From positions 1 through 41,597 of IMG/VR virus record IMGVR_UViG_3300049225_000423: a stretch of DNA of 41,597 bases, one strand, 5' to 3'. Position numbers and translations under genes: made by a program. The notes under the pieces were generated by a model. That model ran no database searches. It was not told where the DNA came from and saw only the letters and a program-made list of their open reading frames with translations. This document shows positions 25,312 to 34,800 of this stretch, piece by piece; positions within the stretch are counted from its first letter, which is position 1; each line of letters opens with the position of its first letter. The stretch comes from a virus.

Positions 25312-25325
25312 ATATTTATAATAAA
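25312..25325 (+). promoter_or_regulatory. Putative late promoter box (ATATTTATAATAAA) for the tube gene
   Basis: This is an exact copy of the recurrent box. TATAAT at 25317-25322 is 16 nt before the ATG at 25339. Confidence 0.7.
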
Positions 25326-25338
25326 ATAAAAAAATAAA

Positions 25339-25827
25339 ATGGCAGTATTAAACCCAAACGAAATATTTTTCACAGCATTTGAACCAAAACAAAAGAATAG
25401 ATTTATCTGTTTTGTAGATGGATTCCCTGCTTACATTATGAAAGGTGTAGGAGCTGTAACTGTATCACAAGGAACAGTACCTTTGAATCACATTAATGTT
25501 CAAAGATTTGTAAAAGGTAAAACAACTTGGGGTACCATTCAGTTTACATTATTTGACCCAATCACTCCATCTGGTGCACAATCAGTAATGGAATGGGTTA
25601 GATTACACCACGAATCAGTAACTGGTAGAGATGGTTATAGTGATTTCTATAAGAAAGATCTTACAATCAATGTACTAGGACCTGTAGGTGATATTGTATC
25701 AGAATGGATCATCAAAGGAGCAATGATTACAGAAGCTTCATTTGGAGATTTCAACTGGGATACTGAAAATGCTGCTCAAGAAATTACAATGACTGTACAA
25801 CCAGATTATTGTGTATTAAATTTCTAA
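25339..25827 (+). CDS. 19: Tail tube protein gp19
   Basis: This 162-residue protein is close to the T4 gp19 length (163). It has PKQKNRFICFVDGFPAYIMKGVG near the start, INVQRFVKGKTTWGTIQFTLFDPI in the middle, WVRLHHESVTGRDGYSDFYKKDLTI, and a C-terminal EITMTVQPDYCVLNF, all typical of T4-like tube proteins. It directly follows the sheath gene as in T4 and has its own late box and a terminator, consistent with high expression. Confidence 0.95.
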   Translation: MAVLNPNEIFFTAFEPKQKNRFICFVDGFPAYIMKGVGAVTVSQGTVPLNHINVQRFVKGKTTWGTIQFTLFDPITPSGAQSVMEWVRLHHESVTGRDGYSDFYKKDLTINVLGPVGDIVSEWIIKGAMITEASFGDFNWDTENAAQEITMTVQPDYCVLNF

Positions 25828-25856
25828 AAATTTTACCCACCCCTAATTTGAAAAAT

Positions 25857-25883
25857 AGCTTGGCTTCGGCCGAGCTTTTTTTT
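25857..25883 (+). terminator. Rho-independent terminator with UUCG loop after gp19
   Basis: AGCTTGGC (25857-25864), TTCG, GCCGAGCT (25869-25876) with one G-T wobble, followed by a run of T to 25883. Confidence 0.9.
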
Positions 25884-25929
25884 ATATTAATATGTATCAA
25901 CGTAAAAACGTTTTAATTAAATAAAGATT

Positions 25930-26658
25930 ATGGCTGAATTTAAATTTCCAAGCGAAGAAGTAGAATTACCTTCTAAAGGTTTAATATATTCTAAAGATCA
26001 TCCCTTATCAAGCGGTAAAGTAGAAATTAAATATATGACTGCTAAAGAAGAGGATATTTTAACTAATCAATCTTATATCCAAAAAGGAACAGTATTAAAT
26101 AAATTATTAGATTCTGTAATTTTAACTGAAGGAGTTAAACAACAAGATTTAATCTTAGGAGATAAAAATGCAGTACTAATTGCTACTCGTATACTAGGTT
26201 ATGGTGCAGAATATAAATTTACTTACAGAGGAGAAGAAAAAGTTATTGATTTATCTACTTTAGAAAATAAAGAATTTGATGAATCGTTAATAACCCCTGG
26301 TAAAAATGAATTTTCTTTTACTCTTCCTCATTCTAAAACACCTATTACATATAAGATTCTAACAGGAGTAGATGAGAGTAAAATTGATAGGGAATTAGAA
26401 GGATTAAAGAAAATTAATAAAAATTCTTCTCCTGAGTTAAGTACAAGATTAAAATATATAATTACATCGGTTAATGGTGAAACTGGAGCTAAAGAAGTTA
26501 GAGAATTTGTTGATAATTTCTTATTAGCTATAGATTCTAAAGCATTAAGAAAACACCTTAGAGAAACTCAACCTGATGTAGACCTTCGTTATATAGACGA
26601 AGATGGGAAGGAGGTAGCCATCCCCATTGGGATTAGCTTTTTTTGGCCTGAGCTCTAA
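25930..26658 (+). CDS. Baseplate hub / tail-assembly chaperone (T4 gp26-like family), frame-0 product
   Basis: This 242-residue protein starts with FKFPSEEVELPSKGLIYSKDHPLSSGKVEIKYMTAKEEDILTNQSYIQKG (about 4-53), the hallmark of the T4 baseplate/hub-assembly family that includes gp26. It ends ISFFWPEL. The gene lies between the tube gene and the tape-measure gene, where contractile-tailed phages keep tail-assembly chaperones, often made in a short and a frameshifted long form. A second open frame (gp51/T-domain-like) overlaps its end in the +1 frame with no ATG of its own. The short form is therefore probably one of two products. Confidence 0.8.
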   Translation: MAEFKFPSEEVELPSKGLIYSKDHPLSSGKVEIKYMTAKEEDILTNQSYIQKGTVLNKLLDSVILTEGVKQQDLILGDKNAVLIATRILGYGAEYKFTYRGEEKVIDLSTLENKEFDESLITPGKNEFSFTLPHSKTPITYKILTGVDESKIDRELEGLKKINKNSSPELSTRLKYIITSVNGETGAKEVREFVDNFLLAIDSKALRKHLRETQPDVDLRYIDEDGKEVAIPIGISFFWPEL

Positions 26659-26938
26659 AATAGCACCTCAATTTAGGGTAGGGTTATTTACTCAAATACA
26701 CTCTATATTATTTCATGGTAAAGGTGGATATGATTACCATACTGTATACAATATGCCAGTATGGTTACGTAAATTTACTTTTAAACAAATATCTGACTTT
26801 TATGATGAAAAAAATAAAGCACAAAAAACAGCACAAACTTCAGGTAAAACTTCATTAGTAGGGGAAGATGGTAAAGTTAATGCACCCGCATTTAAAAATG
26901 CTTCTAAATCATATCAAAATAAAAGCAGCTATAAATAG
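26627..26938 (+). CDS. C-terminal extension of the tail-assembly chaperone, probably made by ribosomal frameshifting
   Basis: The frame is open from 26618 (after TAG at 26615) to TAG at 26936. It has only a TTG at 26627 near its beginning, and the first ATG is at about 26753. The encoded RVGLFTQIHSILFHGKGGYDYHTVYNMPVWLRKFTF is a coherent conserved-looking domain that would be cut by starting at the ATG. It lies +1 relative to the upstream gene. Shift sites could be the T7 run at 26638-26644 or CTC-TAA at 26653-26658, which would join FFWPEL to KIAPQFRVG. A homopolymer indel in the source data cannot be excluded. Confidence 0.65.
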   Translation: MGLAFFGLSSKIAPQFRVGLFTQIHSILFHGKGGYDYHTVYNMPVWLRKFTFKQISDFYDEKNKAQKTAQTSGKTSLVGEDGKVNAPAFKNASKSYQNKSSYK

Positions 26939-26949
26939 TTGCTTTTTTT
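26921..26949 (+). terminator. Rho-independent terminator overlapping the chaperone stop
   Basis: AAAAGCAGCTA pairs with TAGTTGCTTTT (one wobble) around a short TAAA loop, then T to 26949. It includes the TAG stop of the extension frame and ends two bases before the next late box. Confidence 0.75.
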
Positions 26950-26950
26950 A

Positions 26951-26964
26951 ATATTTATAATAAA
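26951..26964 (+). promoter_or_regulatory. Putative late promoter box (ATATTTATAATAAA) for the tape measure
   Basis: This is an exact copy of the recurrent box between a terminator and the ATG at 26975. TATAAT at 26956-26961 leaves 13 nt to the ATG. Confidence 0.7.
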
Positions 26965-26974
26965 ATAAGTATTA

Positions 26975-29167
26975 ATGGCTACACCACAAGAAATCCAAAA
27001 ACAACTAGAACGTATAGCAAAACTATATGAGCAATTAGGTGAAAAAAACCCATTTGCTGGTGCTGATGCTTCTAAACTTTCTCAATCTGAAGCCGAAGTT
27101 AAAAAATTAAGTGATTCCTTAAATGGTGTAAATAATAAACTTAAAGAAATTAATGAAGACGCAGAAGGATTAGTAGGGGCTTTTAAAGCTACTATAGATG
27201 AAATATCGGGTGTTAAATCCGGATTAGTAGATTCTAGAAAAATATTTAAAGAATTAACTTCTGTAGCTGAAAAATTACAACAAGATCAAGCAGGCATAAC
27301 AAACCTAAATGAAAAGGATTTAGATGTTTTAAGACAAAAATTTGATATAAATAAAAAGGATTTAAAAACTGCCGAGGATAGTCTTAATAGACAAATTGAT
27401 GAATTATTAGCAAAAGATAAATTAACAGCTGCTGAAGGCAGAAAATTAGATTTAGCAGAAAAGTCATTAAATACAATAATAGCACAAAAGGATGAACAAG
27501 ATTCTTTACTTAATATCTTAGATGAAGAACTTAAAAAAAGGGAAGAATTAGAAAATGCTACAGGTAAAAACCTAGGGGTTGCTGGGGGAGCTTTAGGAGG
27601 ATTAGAAGGTGTTTTAGATAAAGTAGGTGGGGGTAAATTTGGTAAAATGCTTGGCATTGAAGATGCTATGAAAGCCGGTACTAAAGAAGCTAAGCGTTTA
27701 GCTAATCCTAAAATAGGAGGTAAAGCTGGTAGTTTAGGTAACCAATTTAAAGTAGCAAATAAAATGATTGGCACAATGGCTAAATCATTAATGAAAGCTT
27801 TAGGACCAGTAGCTATTATAGCTGAATTGGTTAAAGGATTATTAGCTGCGGATAAACAAACCAATGAGTTAGGTAGGTCAATGATGATGACCAAAAATGA
27901 AGCTAGAGGATTCTCAGCTAATATCTCAGCAGCTGCAAGATCTAATTATCAAATGGGTATTACGGGTACAAAAGTACTTGAAAATGTAACTAAATTAAAC
28001 AAACAATTTGGTTTTATAACTGAGTTTAGTGGAGAGACTTTAGTCAGTATGACTAAATTAACTTATACTCTAAAAATCGGAGAAGAAGCTGCAGGTAATT
28101 TAGCAGCAGCAGCTGAAGCAACTGGACAAAATTTCGAAGATAATTACAAAAATATTCTTGCTGCAAGTTATGAATTACAACAACAAGCAGGAACTCAAGT
28201 TGATTTAAGAGCTGTACTTGAAGAAACAGGTAAAGTAACGGGTCAAATTAGAGCTAATATGGGGGGTAATACTGTTGAAATAGCAAAAGCAGTTACAAAT
28301 GCTCGTTTATTAGGTGCTGAAATGGGAACTATAGCAGCAGCTGGAAAGCAACTTTTAGATTTTGAAAGTTCTATATCAAAGGAAATGGAAGCAGAGTTAT
28401 TACTTGGTAGAGATATAAATCTTGAAAGAGCAAGAGCAGCTGCTTTAACAGGAGATCAAGTAACACTCCAAAATGAATTAGCTAAAGAGATGGGTTCATT
28501 TGAAGATTTTACTAAAATGAATGTTATTCAACAAGAAGCTTTAGCAGGTGCTTTAGGAATGAGTGCTGATCAAGTTGCTGATATGTTATTTAATCAAGAA
28601 ACAATGAATAAATCAGCTAAAGAATTACGTGCTTTGGGCAAAGATGAATTAGCAAATAGATTAGAACAAAAAACAGCACAAGATAAAATGAATGCCGCTA
28701 TGGCAGAACTAAAACAAGTTTTTGTTGATTTAGGAACTGCATTATCTCCTATATTAAACATACTATCTGTTGCAGCTGGTATTATTTCAACTATAATTGG
28801 CTTTACCCAAGATTTATTAGGATTTATAAACCCATTTGGAGATTCATTTGGTAAAATAGACTTTGAAAGTTCTGCTGGTGTTGGGGCAGCTAAAGGATTA
28901 GGAAAGAGTATTGGGATAAAAGATGGTGTTATAGGCCCCAGTGGAGATCTAATTACAACTGCTCCCGAAGATTTTCTTATTGCTACTAAAGACCCGCAAC
29001 AAATGGTTTCAAATGTAGCATCAAAATCAACTCCCCCAATTGATACATCAAAGTTAGAAAGATTACTAGAAGCATCCCTTAATAAAAAATCCCCAGCCCC
29101 AGTAATAAAAATGAATGATGTAAAATTAGGTACTGCTGTAGATATGGGTGCATTTTCTATACAATAA
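26975..29167 (+). CDS. Tail tape-measure protein
   Basis: This 730-residue protein has a long coiled-coil N-terminal half (about 1-200), hydrophobic segments at about 262-285 (MAKSLMKALGPVAIIAELVKGLLA) and 590-618 (LGTALSPILNILSVAAGIISTIIGFTQDLLGF), and a C-terminal IGIKDGVIGPSGDLITTAPEDFLIATKDPQ, a motif common at the end of phage tape measures. It follows the chaperone genes as expected. In T4 the equivalent role belongs to gp29 (590 residues). It sets tail length and fills the tube before DNA ejection. Confidence 0.85.
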   Translation: MATPQEIQKQLERIAKLYEQLGEKNPFAGADASKLSQSEAEVKKLSDSLNGVNNKLKEINEDAEGLVGAFKATIDEISGVKSGLVDSRKIFKELTSVAEKLQQDQAGITNLNEKDLDVLRQKFDINKKDLKTAEDSLNRQIDELLAKDKLTAAEGRKLDLAEKSLNTIIAQKDEQDSLLNILDEELKKREELENATGKNLGVAGGALGGLEGVLDKVGGGKFGKMLGIEDAMKAGTKEAKRLANPKIGGKAGSLGNQFKVANKMIGTMAKSLMKALGPVAIIAELVKGLLAADKQTNELGRSMMMTKNEARGFSANISAAARSNYQMGITGTKVLENVTKLNKQFGFITEFSGETLVSMTKLTYTLKIGEEAAGNLAAAAEATGQNFEDNYKNILAASYELQQQAGTQVDLRAVLEETGKVTGQIRANMGGNTVEIAKAVTNARLLGAEMGTIAAAGKQLLDFESSISKEMEAELLLGRDINLERARAAALTGDQVTLQNELAKEMGSFEDFTKMNVIQQEALAGALGMSADQVADMLFNQETMNKSAKELRALGKDELANRLEQKTAQDKMNAAMAELKQVFVDLGTALSPILNILSVAAGIISTIIGFTQDLLGFINPFGDSFGKIDFESSAGVGAAKGLGKSIGIKDGVIGPSGDLITTAPEDFLIATKDPQQMVSNVASKSTPPIDTSKLERLLEASLNKKSPAPVIKMNDVKLGTAVDMGAFSIQ

Positions 29168-29169
29168 TA

Positions 29170-29183
29170 ATATTTATAATAAA
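29170..29183 (+). promoter_or_regulatory. Putative late promoter box (ATATTTATAATAAA) for the baseplate operon
   Basis: This is an exact copy of the recurrent box. TATAAT at 29175-29180 is 28 nt before the ATG at 29209. No further box is seen until 36 kb, so the baseplate genes may form one transcript. Confidence 0.65.
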
Positions 29184-29208
29184 TGTTTAACAATTAAAAC
29201 TTACAATT

Positions 29209-29391
29209 ATGACTTTAATTAACAAATTTGAAAAAGAAGGGAGTACTTTAACCCCCTTAAGAGGCGAACAACCTTCAGCTCCATTAAAATCAGGAGGAAC
29301 TATTCCTGTAAATAATACTTTTTCACAAGGTACTTACCAAAATTTTGTTTCTGATGCTCCTAGATCTAAGGATGCAACCGGGAATGTATAA
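29209..29391 (+). CDS. Small hypothetical protein at the head of the baseplate operon
   Basis: This 60-residue protein begins MTLINKFEKEGSTLTPLRG, is polar, and is probably mostly disordered. A similar start (M-x-L-I-x-x-F-E-x-x-GS) is found in small proteins before baseplate genes of marine T4-like phages. It ends 16 nt before the next start. No function is known to me. Confidence 0.55.
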   Translation: MTLINKFEKEGSTLTPLRGEQPSAPLKSGGTIPVNNTFSQGTYQNFVSDAPRSKDATGNV

Positions 29392-29407
29392 TTTAAAAAC
29401 TTAACTA

Positions 29408-31561
29408 TTGCCTAAGTTATTAAATATAAAAACAGATCTTTCTAGCTATACATCTGCACAATATGGATATGATAGACGTGGATCAGGTCCTCGCAATACT
29501 AATGCGAGTGGGCAACCCTATGAAATTGAAGGACTCCCAAAAAGAAATTTTAATGAAAAAGACTTTAATAGTGGAATTGGTCCTAAACAAGCCGAAGATT
29601 TTATATTAAGAGGTGGACAACTTCTCCCTGAAACAGTAGCAAAAGATACTTCTAGATTAGCTAAAATGTTTGTTGATTTAAAATCCCCAAATGGGCTTTT
29701 ATTTACAGCTAAACAAGAAGTTTTATCAAGAACTGGAGTTAATATTTTAGCAACATCTGGTGGAACTAATGATAATCCTAATAATAGATTACCATTAAAT
29801 GACGGTATATATTTACCTACCTCTACTTTAGCACAATCTGCTGTTAACCCTTTTGGAGGGCATTTATTAAAACAAGGAATTAATCCTATTTTTGATACAA
29901 GTGAAGCAGCTGCTCGAGGTAATAGAGGTGGACTATTCTCTTTTATAACTGGTAATAGTTTACCACTTTCTAATCCTATTTATTTTGAAACTTCTGCTTT
30001 TAGTGAAAGAATTAGTAATTCCCCTCAAAGTAGATTAACTCAATTTTTAGAAAATAAAATAAATTCTCAAACAAATAGTAATGAATTATATTCATACTCT
30101 GGAGGTCCAAATTCTGTTTTAGGGGTAGGAAAAACTGTAATAAGTGCTTTACCTGATCAAAGAACAGGATTAAATAACCCCCAATTAATAAGTAGTGGTT
30201 TTTTTTCAACTGGAAAAACCCCTAATACTAATTTTGGTTTTGATTATAATGTTTTTAAAGGAGGAACTTCAAATTCAAATTTTGAAACTTTTAGAGGAGG
30301 TACATACTTTGGTAACCTTCAATCATCAGGCTCAAAGTCAGTAACAGGAAAATATTCAACTCAAACAAATACCCCTTTATCAAATCTTTTAAACAACCAG
30401 TTTAAAACAACTAATGATAAAATAAATGGTGGGTACATAAGTGATGTAGGCCAAAGTGTTTACCAGCCTGGAGGATTTCAAAACAATACAGCAGGTGTAA
30501 CAGGACTTGGTAATTCTCTAAATTATAACCAGTTAATGTCTGCTAAAGGTACTGATGTTGTTGCTGTTGGCAATGGCAATAATGACTACCCACAGGCTGA
30601 AATTCTTCAAGATTTTAGAAAAAATACTAGTGCTGATTCTGCTGATAGTCCTGATTATACAATCCCCACAAATAGATATGAACAAAGAGTAAATTTAGGA
30701 GATGCTGGGGCTAAAAATGTAACAACTAGCTATGTAGCTGGTAATAATAAAGCTTTAGATAATATAAACTCATTACAAATATATAAATCAAGTAATGTAG
30801 ATTTATCTAAACCTATAAATGATTTATGTAAATTTAGAATTGGGGTAATAGATAATGATAATCCTAATTTAAAAACATATATACACTTTAGAGCATTTTT
30901 AGATGAAATGAGTGATAGCTTTAATGCAGATTGGACAGCACAAAAATTTGCTGGTAGAGCCGAAAATTTATATAATTACCAAGGATTTGATAGAAAATTT
31001 AGTTTAGGTTGGACTGTAACTGCCCAATCAAAACAAGAATTAATGCCGATGTATCAAAAACTAAACTATTTAGCTTCAGTATGTGCCCCTGATTATTCTA
31101 AAGATGGATATATGCGAGGTAATTTAATAGAATTAACAGTTGGAGGATACTTATTCAATCAGGTTGGAATAATGACAGGAATTAATTATACTGTACCTAT
31201 GGAATCACCATGGGAAATAGCAATTAATGAAACATCTAATACGGGCATAACTAAAAGTGATCAAAGTGTTAAAGAATTACCTTTTATGATAAAAATTTCA
31301 GGATTTAATTTTATACCAATTCATGATTTTGTACCAAATGTGCAGAAAAATATTTTTGCTGAAACTAATCAAGCAGGTCCTGGTACATTAGGTGATTTAT
31401 CTACATTTGGTCCCGAAAAGTATATTGCGTTATCTAATGGTTTCTATGGTGATGGTTATGTTAATGCCCAACAACAAAAACAAAAAGAAGAAGCAAATGC
31501 TTTTGTAGGATCACAACAAGGACAACAAACTTTAGATGCAATTTCAAATATTTCTTTTTAA
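29408..31561 (+). CDS. Baseplate protein (tail-tube-cap/initiator class), TTG start
   Basis: The frame gives 717 residues. No ATG occurs in frame before residue 88, and the TTG at 29408 gives a sensible start (PKLLNIKTDLSSYTSAQYGYD) 16 nt after the previous stop. The first about 450 residues are Asn/Gly/Ser-rich. The C-terminal part, about 470-670, contains CKFRIGVIDNDNPNLKTYIHFRAFLDEMSDSFNADW, KFAGRAENLYNYQGFDRKFSL, QKLNYLASVCAPDYSKDGYMRG, and a final FMIKISGFNFIPIHDFVP. This is the pattern of a conserved baseplate protein placed like T4 gp48/gp54. The exact equivalent is uncertain. Confidence 0.7.
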   Translation: MPKLLNIKTDLSSYTSAQYGYDRRGSGPRNTNASGQPYEIEGLPKRNFNEKDFNSGIGPKQAEDFILRGGQLLPETVAKDTSRLAKMFVDLKSPNGLLFTAKQEVLSRTGVNILATSGGTNDNPNNRLPLNDGIYLPTSTLAQSAVNPFGGHLLKQGINPIFDTSEAAARGNRGGLFSFITGNSLPLSNPIYFETSAFSERISNSPQSRLTQFLENKINSQTNSNELYSYSGGPNSVLGVGKTVISALPDQRTGLNNPQLISSGFFSTGKTPNTNFGFDYNVFKGGTSNSNFETFRGGTYFGNLQSSGSKSVTGKYSTQTNTPLSNLLNNQFKTTNDKINGGYISDVGQSVYQPGGFQNNTAGVTGLGNSLNYNQLMSAKGTDVVAVGNGNNDYPQAEILQDFRKNTSADSADSPDYTIPTNRYEQRVNLGDAGAKNVTTSYVAGNNKALDNINSLQIYKSSNVDLSKPINDLCKFRIGVIDNDNPNLKTYIHFRAFLDEMSDSFNADWTAQKFAGRAENLYNYQGFDRKFSLGWTVTAQSKQELMPMYQKLNYLASVCAPDYSKDGYMRGNLIELTVGGYLFNQVGIMTGINYTVPMESPWEIAINETSNTGITKSDQSVKELPFMIKISGFNFIPIHDFVPNVQKNIFAETNQAGPGTLGDLSTFGPEKYIALSNGFYGDGYVNAQQQKQKEEANAFVGSQQGQQTLDAISNISF

Positions 31562-31563
31562 TT

Positions 31564-31866
31564 ATGGGAAGATATACTACAATACCAGAAAGAGAAACAA
31601 ATAAAGGAAAAAGATATAAATCTACAGTTAAATATCCAGACATTCCTTTAGGTTTCGAAGATATTTATGCTTACACAGATGAAGGAGATCGATTTGATAT
31701 TTTGGCTCAAACCTATTATGGTGATCCTAGTTTATGGTGGGTAATATCTATTGCTAACCCTCAATATAATCAAAATTCTATGTTTCCCCCTTTAGGAGTA
31801 CAAATTAGAATACCAGGTAATGTAGGGGCTATAATTACCGATTATCAACAATTAAATGCAAATTAG
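31564..31866 (+). CDS. 53: LysM-like baseplate wedge protein (gp53-like)
   Basis: This 100-residue protein contains DRFDILAQTYYGDPSLWWVISIANP (about 41-65) and then LGVQIRIPGN, a LysM-like fold pattern (D-x-LA-x-x-YYG-x-x-x-WW-x-I-x-x-AN) shared by T4 gp53 and other tail proteins of the LysM class. gp53 connects wedge subunits around the hub in T4. It starts two bases after the previous stop and ends two bases before the hub gene, within the operon. Confidence 0.75.
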   Translation: MGRYTTIPERETNKGKRYKSTVKYPDIPLGFEDIYAYTDEGDRFDILAQTYYGDPSLWWVISIANPQYNQNSMFPPLGVQIRIPGNVGAIITDYQQLNAN

Positions 31867-31868
31867 TT

Positions 31869-34800
31869 ATGGCAGGAAATATAATTGGAGAACCAATAAA
31901 ACCTATAATTGGGGAACAAGTTAAATTAAGACAATTAGTCCATGGCTCAGGTTATAATGAAAATTCTATTCAAAGATCTCCTGAGGTATTAAACTTTTTA
32001 AATAATAAGAATTCTTGGATTAAATTTGCTTCCGGTGTTAGTTTAGATGATGGTTATAGATTAAAAGATTTAGCTAAATTTGAAACTTCTAATTATTTTA
32101 CCGAAAATGATATAGATTCTTTATTAGGAAAAAATCTAGCTAAGAATTATATTTTATTTAACACAATGCAATCCTTAACCCAAGGAGCAGAACTTACTAC
32201 TACAGGTGAGGGAAAAGATGCTGTAACCACTCAAACAAGAGCAGCTACATACCAAAAAAGAAGCGGTGTAAGAAATACTAATAGCTGGGATGGAAGTAAT
32301 GGTAAGATGTATGGAGGAATAGGAGGTAATAGTAGAGGACTACAACCCTCTCCTGGGATAACAGGAATAACAGTTGAATCAGTAAATAGAGGATCTATTA
32401 GAAAAGCAACTGTTACTTTAAAAGCATATAATAAATTTCAATTTGGTATTATTGAAATTCTTTATTTACGACTAGGGTATTTAATGATGCTAGAATGGGG
32501 ATGGGATAAATATATAGATTCAATAGATGAAAATAATAAACCTATTATAAAAAATGTAGAATCTACTGTTATAGAAAATACTTGGTTTAAAGATAAATAC
32601 TATACTCAGCTAGAAATGTTACAAAATATAAATGGTTTTGTAGACAGATATAAAGGTAACTATCAAGGATTTTTTGGAAAAGTAAATAATTTTACCTGGA
32701 ATTTAAATGCAGATAACACATATGATATTACAGTAAATTTAATTAGTTTAGGAAGTGTAATAGAATCTTTACAGGTTACAGTTCCCTCTTCTCCAATGAC
32801 TACTTCTCAATTAAACGAAAGGAAAGAGGCACTAAAAAAGATATACCAAATTAACTCAGATGAAGGTGAAGAACAATATGGGGACAACTCAGTACTTACT
32901 AATTTAGGGTCAGATAGATTAACAAATTTTGTTGCACAACAAATTTCAACTTTTTTTACTCAAAATTTAGGAAAAAATAAAAATTATTATTACTTTCCTA
33001 ATGCTGTAGGTTTATCTAAAAAAGATAGTGATAAAAAAAATATTAGCACTAATAGAAAAAAGATACCTCCTTCTTCAAGATACTATATTAGGTTTGGAGA
33101 ATTATTAAAAGAAATAGAAAACAATGTAATATTAAGGGTTGTAAATGGTGATGCTTTTAAAGAATCTAAAATTACATTTGAAAGATCAGAAAAGCATACT
33201 AGAATTAATTACGAACCTAATTTAATCCCTTTAGATCCCTCAATTTGTATATTTAAACCTATTTATACCGAAGAGTTAGGGATTACAGATACTATAAATG
33301 TTCCTGCTTTTAAAGGGTTAAAAGATTTTGTAGTAGAAAAGGATAATGTTTATTATGGTCAATTAATGAATATTTATCTTAACTTAGATTTTGTATCCAA
33401 TACTTTAAATTCTAATAAAAATGATAAAAATGAATTAGATTTATTTAATTTTATGCAAAAATTACTTAGCGGAATTAATAGATGCATGGGTAATGTTACA
33501 GAACTTACTACTAGTATAAAAGATGATAGAATAGTTTATATTTTAGATGAAAATCCAATCACAGGGTATGATATAGTATACCCACCAAAAAATAAAGAAG
33601 TAGAATTTAATATAATAGGGTATACCCCTAATAGTGGTTCTTCATTTGTAACAGATTTTAATTTTCAAACAAAAATAACTCCTAAGTTAATGACCCAAAT
33701 TTCAATTGGAGCAACAGCAGCTGGATCAGAATCAAATTCTTTAGATGCTGTAGGTTATAAAAATTGGAATAAAGGACTTAAAAATAGATTTGAAGAAAGA
33801 TACGAAGCAGGTCCCATTACACGGTATGTTGCTCCTACTCAAGAATCTGTTGCTACTGAAGAAGAAACTTATTATACTAATTTATATGATAAATTTAAAG
33901 AAGAAAGTAGTTGGAGATTAATACCTCCTTCTTATGAATGGACTTATAAGGGCTTTACAAAATCTTATGGTACTGATTCTACTTCTTTTTGGAATAGTAG
34001 AACAACTAATATGAATGACACTCAATTACAAATCCAAGTTAGGGATTCGATTGAGAATATTGATCAAGAAATTGCTAATAGGGGGATCGAATTAATTACA
34101 GAAGGAGAAAAAATGAATGATTATCCAACTTATTTATTAGATGGGTTTGGAGGAACTGGTACTAAACAAGTAGAAGTAAAAGTATCTAGAGCTGAAAGAG
34201 ATGCAAAACTAAGAGAAAATAGAAAAGCAAAAAGAGAGGGAACATTAACAGGTTCAATATCACAAGGAGAAGGACTAAAAACAAAAATAGTAAACCAAGA
34301 GGTAAACACAGGAGACGCCCTATATTGGTACTCATCTGATAATTCAGATTTTGTAGAAAGAGGTTATAATACTTTTAAACAATATAAAACTACTTTAGAC
34401 CAATATCAATATGAAGTATCAGATGTAACATCTGGGGGGACTGGTTTTATTCCTGTTACTTTAGGACTAACATTTGAAGGATTAGGTGGAATTAAAATTT
34501 ATAATAAATTAAAAGTAAATCAAACTGCACTTCCTGCTTCCTATCCTTCGGCATTAAAATTTATTGTAGACGGAATAAACCACGAAATATCAGAAAATAA
34601 ATGGGTAACAAATGTAACTACAATATCGCAACCCAAAACCTCAAAACCCGTAAAAAGAAAAATATCCCCATCAAAAACAATTGAAGTTAATAAAAAAGAA
34701 GTTAAAGAATTTACAGGCCCACAAGAACAAGCTGTTTCTTTACTAAAAAAGATACCTTTAACAGCCCCAACTAATAATGGATTAATATATTACCCTAAAG

